The notes: generated from the sequence alone by a model not told the origin. A stretch of 56,773 nucleotides of DNA from Bryobacteraceae bacterium (GCA_028275505.1 JAPWUP010000005.1:1-56773), one strand, 5' to 3'; positions 1 to 18,233 are shown, counted from the stretch's first letter. Numbers and translations are program-made.

Positions 1-15
1 GCGCGGAGGTGAAGC

Positions 16-264
16 GTGCAAGTGCTGTGCCTCGTCTGGGGAATCCTGGCCCTGCTCGGGATGGTTGTGGCGTTCTTCCCCTGTCTGGGCGCGCTGAACT
101 GGATCAACATTCCGTTCTCGGCGATCGGGTTGGTCTTGAGCATCGTCACGGTGGCTACCACGCGCGATCCGCGCAAGGGACCGGCCATCGCCGGTCTGGT
201 GATGTGCGCGCTGGCGGTCGTGTTCGGGACGCTGCGCCTGATTCTGGGCGGTGGCGTAATCTGA
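16..264 (+). CDS. small multi-pass membrane protein (DUF4190-like), GTG start
   Basis: 82-aa ORF with two or three hydrophobic segments separated by TRDPRKGPAIAG; gene edge close to window start. Confidence 0.6.
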   Translation: MQVLCLVWGILALLGMVVAFFPCLGALNWINIPFSAIGLVLSIVTVATTRDPRKGPAIAGLVMCALAVVFGTLRLILGGGVI

Positions 265-455
265 GGCTCGACGCTTCGCGCGCTTCGGGGCGCCGCACTG
301 CGGATCGGCGAGCCGATGACAAGCCGTTGCGGTGCAAGGCTGCGCGGGGCGTCTGCCAGCCGCGCCTGCTGCCTGAAAACCCCAAACTGCGAGCCGGTCG
401 CGGGACCGATCTATGAAAGTCTGGATTGCGCTTTTCGAAGAAGCGGAGTTGGTGA

Positions 456-461
456 TATAAT
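456..461 (+). promoter_or_regulatory. -10-like TATAAT upstream of the TonB-dependent receptor gene
   Basis: Exact TATAAT, weak -35 (TTTCGA, 433-438); implies a leader of about 180 nt before ATG 651. Confidence 0.4.
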
Positions 462-650
462 CCGGGCCAGCCGGCTTGGAACCCGCAAGGTCCCCGGCAG
501 GTAACTGGCTCAGGAATCAACATGATAGGCCAGCGACCCCGGCCGTGCCCGGCTGCCGGGCGCCCGGAGCCGTTTGGCCGCTCGATTGCGGAATGTGAAA
601 CTAGCTGGGTAGCTCCTCGCTACCACTCGGTAAAGTCAGGAGAAGCAGTC

Positions 651-3600
651 ATGACCAAGAGAGCGAATCGGATTGCAAACTTGTTCCTGGCAGCGGTCCT
701 GTGCTCTGCAGGTTTGTCGGCGCAAACCATCTACGGATCGCTGGCGGGCACGGTCTTTGATCCAACGGGCGCCGTGATCCCCAAGGCGAAGGTCGTGGTC
801 CGGAGCCTGGATACGGGCTGGCAGCGGGAACTGACCACGGACGAGGCGGGTTTCTGGCGAGTGCCCGCACTGCTCCAGGGACGCTATGCCGTCGAGGCTT
901 CTGCGCCCGGGTTCGAGACGCTGGTCCGCTCGCCGATTCTGGTTGAACCCACGGTTGAGCGCCGGGTGGACCTGACGCTGAATCCGGGCCAGACCACGGA
1001 AGTGGTAACCGTACAGGCGGAAGCTCCTTTGATCGAGTCCACCAAAGCGCAGCTCAGCCGCGGCGTGGATTCAAGCGCGATCCTGGCGTTGCCGGGTTTG
1101 AACACGCTGAATGGTCTGGCGCTGCTGGCTCCCGGCACCTTGCCCAATGCGCAGGGCCGTCCGGGGTCGGGCTTCGTCGTCAACGGAGCCCGTTCGCGGT
1201 CCAACAACTTCATGATTGACGGGGCCAACAACAACGATCAGTCGCTTTCGACGCCGCGGCAAACCGTGGCTCCCGAAGTTCTGGCCGAGTTCCGCATCAT
1301 CACCAACAACTTCTCGGCGGAATTCGGGCGCAACTCGGGCTCGGTGGTCCAGCAGATCACGCGGTCGGGCACCAATGAGTATCACGGCATCCTGCGGTGG
1401 AGCTGGCTGGGCAACGGGCTGGATGCGCTGACCACGGGCCAGCAGCGGACGTTCAACGCGCAGAAAGCCGCCGGGCGCTCGGATTACGACGCATTGCGCC
1501 GTTCGCGCGGAGTGCTGGTGCGCAATCAGGGCGTAGCCAGCGGCGGAGGGCCGATCAAGAAGAACCACACCTTCTTCTTCACCAGCTACGATTTCGACCT
1601 GCGGCGCAGCAGCGCCTCTCCTGTGGTCACCACCATCTCACCGGAGGGCTATGCCGCGCTGGAAGCCAATCGGGCGGCGTTCGCACCCGGGGCAGTAGAG
1701 TTCCTGAAGAAGTGGTACCCGGTGGCCAACGATCCGACGCCACGCGGCAGCCTGAGTGTGCGGCTGCCGGACGGGCGCACGATCACGGTTCCGCTCCAGC
1801 AGTACAACCGGGCCTCGGCTGAGGGCACGCTGCCTTACGCGCGCAATTTCCACCGCGGCTTCATGAAGGTGGATTCCAAGCTGACCGACAACGACAGCCT
1901 CAGCGTGCGGTACGCCATTGACGACGACTTCGATCCGGGCGCGCCGAACGCGCTCAAGTTCAACCAGATCGGCAGCGCCGGGCGCAATCAGAACGGCGCG
2001 ATCCACCACGTGCGGGTGTTCCGTCCCACACTCATCGCGGAGAACCGCGCCGTCTACGGGCGTCGCTCGTTCCACTTCCCGGAGAACCTTCCGCCCCAGT
2101 TCAGCATCACGGGCAGCGGCTTGCCCGTACTGGGCAACGCGAACTTCCCGCAGTATCGGACGGACAATCTGTACGAATTCAGCAGCACATGGAGCTGGAT
2201 TCGCGGGCGCCACAGCTTCCGCTACGGGGCTCACGTGTTGCGCTACCAGTTGAATTCCTTCTTTGCACCGAACATTCGCGGGACGGTAACTTACCCGAGC
2301 TTCTCCGACTTCCTTTTCGACCGCAATGCTTCCTTCTCCCAATACGCAGGAACCGGTTTGACGCCGGCTCGCACCACCGAGTTTGCGGGCTATTTTGGCG
2401 ATGACTTCCGCGTGACCTCGAGCGTGACGCTAAACCTCGGAATTCGCTACGAGTACACCGGAACGCCGTTCGGCTACTTCTCCAACGCCAGGCCTGACAT
2501 CAACAACTGGGCGCCACGGTTCGGTTTCGCGTGGTCGCCCCGCGGCGGCGGCTGGCTGACGGGCAATGGCAAACTGGCCGTGCGCGGCGGCTATGCCATC
2601 TCCTATGACCAGATCTTCCAAAACATCCTGCTCAACAACTCGCGTAACTATCCGCGCGGAGTTACGGTGACCCTGGACGGCATCAGTGGCCGGCGGCTGT
2701 GGGACCCGGCCAATTTCCCGTCTCCTCCCACGCCCGAGGATTTCGTCCGGCTGGGTGGCAATCCCAACTTGCTTCCTGTCCGCTTGTACTCGCCGGACAA
2801 GCGGGTCGCACAGCCCTACGGTCAACAGTTTTCCTTTGGCATCGAGCGCCAGCTTTACCAGGATTTCGCGCTCAAGATCTTCTATGTTGGCTCGCGGGGC
2901 GTGAAGCTGGTACGCGAAGTCGAAGCCAATCTGGGCTTCACGGCCGCAGCCATCAACGCCAATCCGTCCGTTTACCAAAGCGTGCTGCCCACGCTCAAGC
3001 CGGTGCTTGGCGCGGGTGGCGTCATCACGGCCTATCGCCGTGATCCGGACCGCGGCTCGATCCTGGTGGGCGACGGCTACGCCCAATCCGTGTACCACTC
3101 CTTGCAGGTCAGTTTCGACAAGCGGTTCCGGCGTGGCCTGCAATTCCAGAACAGCTACACGTGGAGCTCGTTCATCAACGACTCGGACGATATCCTGGGA
3201 GGCCAGGCCAATCGGACCCTGCCGTCGAATCCCCTGAATCTGCGCCACGACCGTGGCCGCTCAGGCTATGACCAGCCGCACCGCTTCACCTCCGGCTACA
3301 TCTACGAGTTCCCCAATATCCGCGAGGGTCGCGGCGTGCTGGGCAGGATCGCGGGAGGCTGGTCGCTGTCGGGCGTGACCACGGTGGCTTCCGGAACACC
3401 CTACAGCATCTTCAACAGCTTCAACGCTCTTGGGATTCTGCCCGGCCAGATCTCAACGATCCATCTGTCCCAGCGCGCCAGCTACAACCCGGCAGGCCCT
3501 CCCAGGACCGGAACCAACCCGACCATACCGACGCCCCGGTTCATCGCCAATCCTGCCAACTCGGGGATCGTGGGCAACCTGGGCGCCAACACGGAGCGCG

Positions 3601-3836
3601 TGGGCAGGACCGTGAATTTCGACGCAGCCCTGTCGAAACGGATTACCACCTGGGCTGACCGCGGTCACGCGCTCGAGCTGCGGTGGGAGGTCTTCAACGC
3701 GCTGAACCATCGCAATTTCGTCTTGATTCCGGCCAACACGGTCAGCGCCAACACGGATCCGACCACGTTCATGAACTTGGGCTTCACCGACGTGGGCGGT
3801 CGCAGCATGCTATTCAACGTGCGCTACCACTTCTAG
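651..3836 (+). CDS. TonB-dependent receptor, Oar-like, with N-terminal carboxypeptidase-regulatory-like domain
   Basis: Signal peptide MTKRANRIANLFLAAVLCSAGLSAQ; GSLAGTVFDPTGAVIPKAKVVV domain; plug-like NGARSRSNNFMIDGANNND; C-terminal NVRYHF. Start moved from 522 to ATG 651, which has SD AGGAG. Confidence 0.9.
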   Translation: MTKRANRIANLFLAAVLCSAGLSAQTIYGSLAGTVFDPTGAVIPKAKVVVRSLDTGWQRELTTDEAGFWRVPALLQGRYAVEASAPGFETLVRSPILVEPTVERRVDLTLNPGQTTEVVTVQAEAPLIESTKAQLSRGVDSSAILALPGLNTLNGLALLAPGTLPNAQGRPGSGFVVNGARSRSNNFMIDGANNNDQSLSTPRQTVAPEVLAEFRIITNNFSAEFGRNSGSVVQQITRSGTNEYHGILRWSWLGNGLDALTTGQQRTFNAQKAAGRSDYDALRRSRGVLVRNQGVASGGGPIKKNHTFFFTSYDFDLRRSSASPVVTTISPEGYAALEANRAAFAPGAVEFLKKWYPVANDPTPRGSLSVRLPDGRTITVPLQQYNRASAEGTLPYARNFHRGFMKVDSKLTDNDSLSVRYAIDDDFDPGAPNALKFNQIGSAGRNQNGAIHHVRVFRPTLIAENRAVYGRRSFHFPENLPPQFSITGSGLPVLGNANFPQYRTDNLYEFSSTWSWIRGRHSFRYGAHVLRYQLNSFFAPNIRGTVTYPSFSDFLFDRNASFSQYAGTGLTPARTTEFAGYFGDDFRVTSSVTLNLGIRYEYTGTPFGYFSNARPDINNWAPRFGFAWSPRGGGWLTGNGKLAVRGGYAISYDQIFQNILLNNSRNYPRGVTVTLDGISGRRLWDPANFPSPPTPEDFVRLGGNPNLLPVRLYSPDKRVAQPYGQQFSFGIERQLYQDFALKIFYVGSRGVKLVREVEANLGFTAAAINANPSVYQSVLPTLKPVLGAGGVITAYRRDPDRGSILVGDGYAQSVYHSLQVSFDKRFRRGLQFQNSYTWSSFINDSDDILGGQANRTLPSNPLNLRHDRGRSGYDQPHRFTSGYIYEFPNIREGRGVLGRIAGGWSLSGVTTVASGTPYSIFNSFNALGILPGQISTIHLSQRASYNPAGPPRTGTNPTIPTPRFIANPANSGIVGNLGANTERVGRTVNFDAALSKRITTWADRGHALELRWEVFNALNHRNFVLIPANTVSANTDPTTFMNLGFTDVGGRSMLFNVRYHF

Positions 3837-3864
3837 ACGGCCAGACTGCGGCGTGCTGGCGGAT

Positions 3865-4452
3865 TCAATCCCGAAGCGCCGCTTCGGGAGGAGGGCAGAC
3901 GCGTTGCCGGTAGAGGCGGCGGTCCGCCTGGCGGGCCATGGCCTCGCAATCGAGCGGCATACCGAGGAAGTTCGCAATCCGCCGGGCCTGCTGGAACGGG
4001 TCCGCCAGCACGTCGTGATAACGGACCGTGCACAGAGCGACCCCTGGTATCTGGCGTACCAGCGCCAGCACCTGCTGCTGATGAGCCGCCAGGGCTCGGA
4101 CCAGGGCCTCGCCTTCGAGCGGCGCAGCCCCGCCATGCCGGCGAATCATCGCTACCTGGGACGCAGCCACCTCCGCCAACGGGCGTTCCATGTACAGCAC
4201 GCGGTATTCATACCCTGGCGGCAACGCCCACAGTAGCGAGGAGACGATCTTGACCGCCTTGCCCTCCGCCATCCGGATGAGTTCAGGCTCGCGGGGCAGG
4301 CGTTTGGCAGGCTCCCACTCGAAATAGCCCCGCGGGTTGTCCTCGTCGGCCACGCGCAGCCCGTCGGTGAGCACGGGCAGGCCGCCGGCTTTCAGCATCT
4401 GCATGAGCAGCGACGTGCCCGAACGGGGAAGGCCCGAGACCACGACGATCAC
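3865..4452 (-). CDS. sulfotransferase family protein
   Basis: 5'-PSB loop MIVVVSGLPRSGTSLLMQML; later YRVLYMERPLAEVAAS; GTGA overlap with upstream gene. Confidence 0.85.
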   Translation of the reverse strand: MIVVVSGLPRSGTSLLMQMLKAGGLPVLTDGLRVADEDNPRGYFEWEPAKRLPREPELIRMAEGKAVKIVSSLLWALPPGYEYRVLYMERPLAEVAASQVAMIRRHGGAAPLEGEALVRALAAHQQQVLALVRQIPGVALCTVRYHDVLADPFQQARRIANFLGMPLDCEAMARQADRRLYRQRVCPPPEAALRD

Positions 4453-6449
4453 GTCCGAGTGCTCTCCTGTCGCTCTCGCAAGAGCTGATCATAGCGCAAG
4501 CGGTGCTGGACCGCTTTGCCCGGATCGCCTCCCGGACGCCCGTAGAGCGCAGCCAGCCAGCGATGCGCGCCGGCCAGACCCGGCTGCATGGAGAGGGCGA
4601 GTTCGAAAGCCTGGATGGCGCGCTCGTAACGCCCCAGACGCGCGAGGGCGATGCCCAACAGATAATGGCCCGCGGGCAGAAAGTGCTCCAGCCCCACGGC
4701 CTCCAAAGCCGCTTCCGCAGCTTCCTCGAAGCGCTTCTGACGCAAGCGCACGCGGCACAGACCCAGGTAGGCGGCGGGCAGATCCGCGTCCAGCTCCACA
4801 GCCTTCAGGAAGGCGCGCTCGGCATCCTCCAGCCGACCCAGTCTGAGATAGGCCGAGCCTAGACGGACGTAGAGAGCCGGCAGCCTGCTTTCGTCCTTTT
4901 CCAGGCGAATCAGCCGCTCCAGAGCTTCGTCCGCCCGCTCCTCAAGCAGGTCGGTCATCGCCAGCAGCCATTCAGCCCACGGCCTCCGCTCCTCGCTTTC
5001 GAGCAGGCTTCCGAGGAGCTGGCGGGCGCGTTCGCGCTCCCCCAAGGACAGAAGGCACTGGGCCAGCGGAACCACGTAACGCGGCTCGCCGGCGTGGTCC
5101 CGCACAAGTTCCTCCAGGATTGGCAAGGCCAGGCGCGGCCGCTGCGTATCGAGGTACACCTGGGCCAGATTGAATCGGGACTCGCGGACCGCCATCGCGA
5201 CGGCCTGGGAGCGTTCGGGCGACGGTGGTTCGATGTAGCCCAGCGCCACGAACTGCTGGATCAGGGCCTGTGCCGCTACGGGATCCACCCGCTGATCGGC
5301 GCCGTGCATGCCTGCCTCGCCGGGAACCTCCTCCCAGCTCGGGATCGTTTCCAGGCGGGGAGGTTTCTCGAAGACCTGCAACAGAACCTTCCCGTCCATG
5401 TCGCGCCCGACGGGCAAGCCGAACAAAGCGAGCACGGTCGGCGTAATGTCGAGGACGCTAGCGCCGTAGATCCGTTCGTCGCGGCGAATCCCGGGGCCAG
5501 CCAGACAGAAGATTCCCACCGGCCGGTGGGCGACGGCGGGTCCGGCGGGCTCGCGCGGGATGCGCCGTGGCAACAGCCGACCCGAATGGAAGCCGTGGTC
5601 GGAGACCAGCATGACGGTGGCCTCCGGACCGGCCAGTTCGAGCAGGCGTGCCAGCATCATATCGTGGAAGCGATAGGCCCCGGCCAGTACGTCGCGGTAA
5701 ATCTCGCGGTCGCGTTCGGGCACGCCTTCCATCGCCGGGGGATGATAGGCGGCAAAGGCATGAGAGAAATGGTCCAGCGCGTCGTAGTAGACCGCGGCGA
5801 AGTCCCAGTCCTCGTGCTCCAGGATCCACGTGATCGCGTTGTGCACCGAAACGCACTCGGCCAGGATGATGGCGAAGCCTGCCAGTCGCCTGTCACGGTC
5901 TTGGTCAATCTCGGCAGCACGAGGGATGAAAGGAAGAATCTCTTCTTCCCCGAATTCGCCCGGATGAACGCGAAGAGCGGCGAAGGTTTCGCTCAGTTGC
6001 TCCGGGTGGATCGAGCCCGAGGGCAAGGGCCAAGGCTGCCCATGGGGCGCCGTGGCGCGCTGGAACAGGGGCGAAACCGCGATCCCGCGGATCGGCTCAG
6101 CCGGATGCGTGGCCATCCACGCCACCACGTGGGTGCGCAGGCCTTGCTGCGTCAGGATGTTCCAGACGGCCTTGACCTTGCGGGACTGACTGGATGCAGG
6201 CCGAACGCCTCCGCTCACCGGATCCGGCTCCATGAAGCCGAGAATTCCGTGCTTGTCGGGAAGCTTGCCAGTGGCGATTGAGGTCCAGATGAGGGGCGAA
6301 AGCAGAGGCCGGATGCTGGCGAGATTGCCTATGACCCCGCGCTGGATGAGTCGTTCCAGCGCGGGCATCAAGCCCGCATCCAGCAGGGGATTGATGAACC
6401 GCCAGTCGGCGCCGTCCCAGCCGATCAGCAGGAGCCTGCGGGCGCTCAT
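4449..6449 (-). CDS. alkaline phosphatase superfamily / type I phosphodiesterase domain fused to C-terminal TPR repeats
   Basis: LIGWDGADWRFINPLLDAGLMP, SPLIWTSIATGK, YDALDHFSHAF and VMLVSDHGFHSG metal/nucleophile motifs, then several TPR units (AERAFLKAVELDADLPAAYLGL). Confidence 0.85.
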   Translation of the reverse strand: MSARRLLLIGWDGADWRFINPLLDAGLMPALERLIQRGVIGNLASIRPLLSPLIWTSIATGKLPDKHGILGFMEPDPVSGGVRPASSQSRKVKAVWNILTQQGLRTHVVAWMATHPAEPIRGIAVSPLFQRATAPHGQPWPLPSGSIHPEQLSETFAALRVHPGEFGEEEILPFIPRAAEIDQDRDRRLAGFAIILAECVSVHNAITWILEHEDWDFAAVYYDALDHFSHAFAAYHPPAMEGVPERDREIYRDVLAGAYRFHDMMLARLLELAGPEATVMLVSDHGFHSGRLLPRRIPREPAGPAVAHRPVGIFCLAGPGIRRDERIYGASVLDITPTVLALFGLPVGRDMDGKVLLQVFEKPPRLETIPSWEEVPGEAGMHGADQRVDPVAAQALIQQFVALGYIEPPSPERSQAVAMAVRESRFNLAQVYLDTQRPRLALPILEELVRDHAGEPRYVVPLAQCLLSLGERERARQLLGSLLESEERRPWAEWLLAMTDLLEERADEALERLIRLEKDESRLPALYVRLGSAYLRLGRLEDAERAFLKAVELDADLPAAYLGLCRVRLRQKRFEEAAEAALEAVGLEHFLPAGHYLLGIALARLGRYERAIQAFELALSMQPGLAGAHRWLAALYGRPGGDPGKAVQHRLRYDQLLRERQESTRT

Positions 6450-6458
6450 CCACCGCCC

Positions 6459-7145
6459 TCAGGCCGCGCGTGACTGCGCCTTGCGCTTTCGCCAGAGGGC
6501 AAGACCCGCAAAGCCAAGAGCGAGCAGGCTCAGAGTGCCGGGTTCGGGAACAACGCCGGTGTCGCCCGCCCGGATGCCTGCGCCGGGCGTGTCGTCGTAG
6601 GCCCAGTCCTTGACCGTTGCAGAGATGGTCAGGAGATCGGCGTTAACCGAAACATCCATGCGGACCCAGCCGTAGTGGGTGTTGGGCCCGATCAAGAACC
6701 GCAAGCCCAGATAGCCATCACGCACGTTAGCCCAAGGCCCCCATATGTACCGCCCCCCATAGTAGCGATAGTAGGAGACAGCCGCCATCAGTCCGCTGGC
6801 ACCGAACGGGGCGGCCGGACCGACCGAGTAGCCCGCCGGCAACGGGCTGACCTGAAACCCAGGCGCCACGACGCCATTGGCGCCCACCCGCAGTTGCCGC
6901 ATGTACCAACTGTACGTGACCCATCTGGCCGCTGTCGTGAAGGTGACGTCGGGGCTACCGTCGGAGTTCAGGTCCAACTGAAATCCGGTGTTGGTGTAGG
7001 TGTGATCAGGTGGGTTGACGTAGATCACGCCGGCTTCGGCGGGGGCGCCGGCCGCCAGCATGCCCGCTCCTGCCGCCAGCGCATAAGCAAAGAGCCTCTT
7101 CTCGTGCTTCCTCTCGGGGCTGGTATCGGATTTCGGGACTTGCAT
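6459..7145 (-). CDS. PEP-CTERM sorting domain protein
   Basis: C-terminus VVPEPGTLSLLALGFAGLALWRKRKAQ; N-terminal signal; start taken as MQVPKSD. Confidence 0.88.
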   Translation of the reverse strand: MQVPKSDTSPERKHEKRLFAYALAAGAGMLAAGAPAEAGVIYVNPPDHTYTNTGFQLDLNSDGSPDVTFTTAARWVTYSWYMRQLRVGANGVVAPGFQVSPLPAGYSVGPAAPFGASGLMAAVSYYRYYGGRYIWGPWANVRDGYLGLRFLIGPNTHYGWVRMDVSVNADLLTISATVKDWAYDDTPGAGIRAGDTGVVPEPGTLSLLALGFAGLALWRKRKAQSRAA

Positions 7146-7257
7146 CGCCGGAATTCTAACATTCTTTCTGGCGCTGGGCAAGGATCAGATTAAGGCACCA
7201 GGTACTAGTACTCTCGGTCGGTAGCCCGGATCTCGAGGCGAAACGGTTGGGCCGCAC

Positions 7258-7287
7258 TGGACGGCGCCACCAGCGGTTTGCTACACT
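7258..7287 (+). promoter_or_regulatory. candidate sigma70-type promoter for rplA operon (TGGACG-18-TACACT)
   Basis: -35-like 7258-7263 and -10-like 7282-7287, 18-nt spacer; moderate match. Confidence 0.35.
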
Positions 7288-7315
7288 GTGTGTTTCACCC
7301 GCAGTGAGAGAAACC

Positions 7316-7365
7316 CTCCGTGGGAGGTGATGCCCGAGGCGGGCGTCACCGTTTGTACCAGCGAG
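7316..7365 (+). promoter_or_regulatory. putative ribosomal protein L1-binding leader element
   Basis: GTGGGAGG (7320-7327) plus an 11-bp stem GGTGATGCCCG/AGG/CGGGCGTCACC (7326-7350); possible outer pairing CTC..TGG with CCA..GAG that includes the rplA SD. Confidence 0.5.
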
Positions 7366-7371
7366 GTCATC

Positions 7372-8076
<705 letters not shown>

Positions 8077-8094
8077 GGGACGACGAGGGGCGTC

Positions 8095-8622
8095 ATGAAG
8101 AACAAGCAAGCCAAACAAGAGGAAGTAGAGAGTCTGCGGCGCGAATTGCAGCGCTGCCCTCACGTGTTTCTGACCGGTTTTGACAAGCTGACGGTGGCCC
8201 AGGATTTCGAATTGCGCAAGGCGGTACGGGCGGCCGGCGGTCGCTATCGCGTGATCAAGAACACGCTGGCCGAGCGGGCGGCGGAAGGGACGCCGGCGGC
8301 CAGCCTTTTAAAAGGGCTCACCGGGATGAACTCGCTGGCCTACACGGACGGCGATCCGGTGGCTCTGGCCAAGGCCCTGACCCGGTACGCAAAGGAAAAT
8401 CCGGTGCTGACGTTCAAGGCGGGGATGGTCGAAGGCCGGGTCATTGACGTCAGCGCGATTCAGCAACTGGCCGAGCTGCCGCCTCGCGAAGAGCTCATGG
8501 CCAAGCTGTTGTTCCTGATCCAGGCGCCCGCCCAGCGGTTGGTCACCGCCCTCCAGGCGGTTGGTAGGAATCTGGCGGTGGTGCTGGATCAGGGTGTCAA
8601 GGAGCAAAAGTTTCGGGCTTGA
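8095..8622 (+). CDS. rplJ: 50S ribosomal protein L10
   Basis: L10 family: ELRKAVRAAGGRYRVIKNTLAERAAE; position between L1 and L7/L12. Confidence 0.97.
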   Translation: MKNKQAKQEEVESLRRELQRCPHVFLTGFDKLTVAQDFELRKAVRAAGGRYRVIKNTLAERAAEGTPAASLLKGLTGMNSLAYTDGDPVALAKALTRYAKENPVLTFKAGMVEGRVIDVSAIQQLAELPPREELMAKLLFLIQAPAQRLVTALQAVGRNLAVVLDQGVKEQKFRA

Positions 8623-8678
8623 GGCGCCGAACAGCGGGTCCTCGCCCGATCCGAGTTTTATCAGCAGGAGTTTGAGAA

Positions 8679-9062
8679 ATGGCGGATATCAACGCGATTG
8701 CCGATCAGATCCAGAGCCTGACGCTGCTGGAGGCATCCCAGTTGGTGAAGCTGCTCGAGGAGAGGCTGGGAGTCTCGGCGGCCGCGGCGACGGTGGCAGC
8801 CGTACCTGCGGCGGCTGCGGCCGCGGCTCCGGCGGCGCAGGCTGAGGAACAGACTGAGTTCACGGTCGTGCTCACCTCGGTTGGGCCGAACAAGATCAAC
8901 GTGATCAAGGCGGTGCGCGAGGTCACCAGCCTCGGTCTCAAGGAGGCCAAGGACCTGGTGGAGAGCGCTCCCAAGCCGATCAAGGAAGGGGTGAGCAAGG
9001 AGGAGGCGGAGAAGATCCGGCAGAAGTTTGCCGAGGTGGGAGCGACCGTAGAAATCAAGTAG
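8679..9062 (+). CDS. rplL: 50S ribosomal protein L7/L12
   Basis: Ala-rich hinge and [54 protein letters not shown]. Confidence 0.99.
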   Translation: MADINAIADQIQSLTLLEASQLVKLLEERLGVSAAAATVAAVPAAAAAAAPAAQAEEQTEFTVVLTSVGPNKINVIKAVREVTSLGLKEAKDLVESAPKPIKEGVSKEEAEKIRQKFAEVGATVEIK

Positions 9063-9127
9063 GGCCCGTGTTCTAAGGATTGCCGGCTCGCGCAGGGTGG
9101 GGTGTCTACCGTGCGCGGGCCCGGCGT

Positions 9128-9157
9128 TTGACGGGCGGTGGTCGGGTCTGCTAAACT
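9128..9157 (+). promoter_or_regulatory. candidate internal promoter for rpoBC (TTGACG-18-TAAACT)
   Basis: Strong -35 (9128-9133) and -10 (9152-9157) in a 421-bp rplL-rpoB gap. Confidence 0.6.
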
Positions 9158-9483
9158 ACGATGCGGGCCTCTTGCGTTACGCAGTCCCCAAGCAGCGATC
9201 AGCGCCCGTGAACCGAGTGAGGGGTAATCCTGTCCCGACTCTATCCCGATTTTGCTTGACCCGTTTCCCCAGCCGCCCTGTGTGTTCGCGCGCCTTGCGG
9301 GTTGTCGCGGACGGCGATGTTTCCGGCGCCGCGACACCCCGGCAGCGGGCGGCCGCGCCCGCCGAGTGCTCCGGCGCACCAAGGGCGGCGGGATCTCGTG
9401 CAGCACCGTTAGAGGTGTCTTGGTTTTGAACGCAATCGTCCGGGACGTGTATCCAGCTTCCAGGTTCCGAGGAGTTTAGAAGC

Positions 9484-13851
<4,368 letters not shown>

Positions 13852-13956
13852 GGATGAACCAGGGCGGAATCGGGAAGGCCCGCGGCTGACGATCCAGCGG
13901 GAGGATCGCGCAACCGGGGCTGTTCCCGAAGCTGCTTGCAGCAGGAAGGAGCTGGA

Positions 13957-18189
<4,233 letters not shown>

Positions 18190-18204
18190 AAGGACGTCTT
18201 GGGA

Positions 18205-18233
18205 GCTGGCCGAGAGTTCATTCCTCGGCCAGC
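18205..18233. terminator. candidate bidirectional terminator between convergent rpoC and M14 peptidase genes
   Basis: Perfect 10-bp stem GCTGGCCGAG/CTCGGCCAGC with 9-nt loop; no T tract. Confidence 0.5.

Noticed and set aside
462-650. Possible cobalamin riboswitch (AAGTCAGGAGAAGC resembles the B12 3' box)
   Set aside because: Core elements such as GCCCCCGCAACTG and GCCACTG are absent; AGTCAGGAG is explained by the SD. Kept only as a generic structured leader.
7288-7371. N-terminal extension of L1 in the ORF track ([14 protein letters not shown]...)
   Set aside because: L1 proteins start near MA(H/K)KxGKKY; the upstream region is better explained as regulatory leader.
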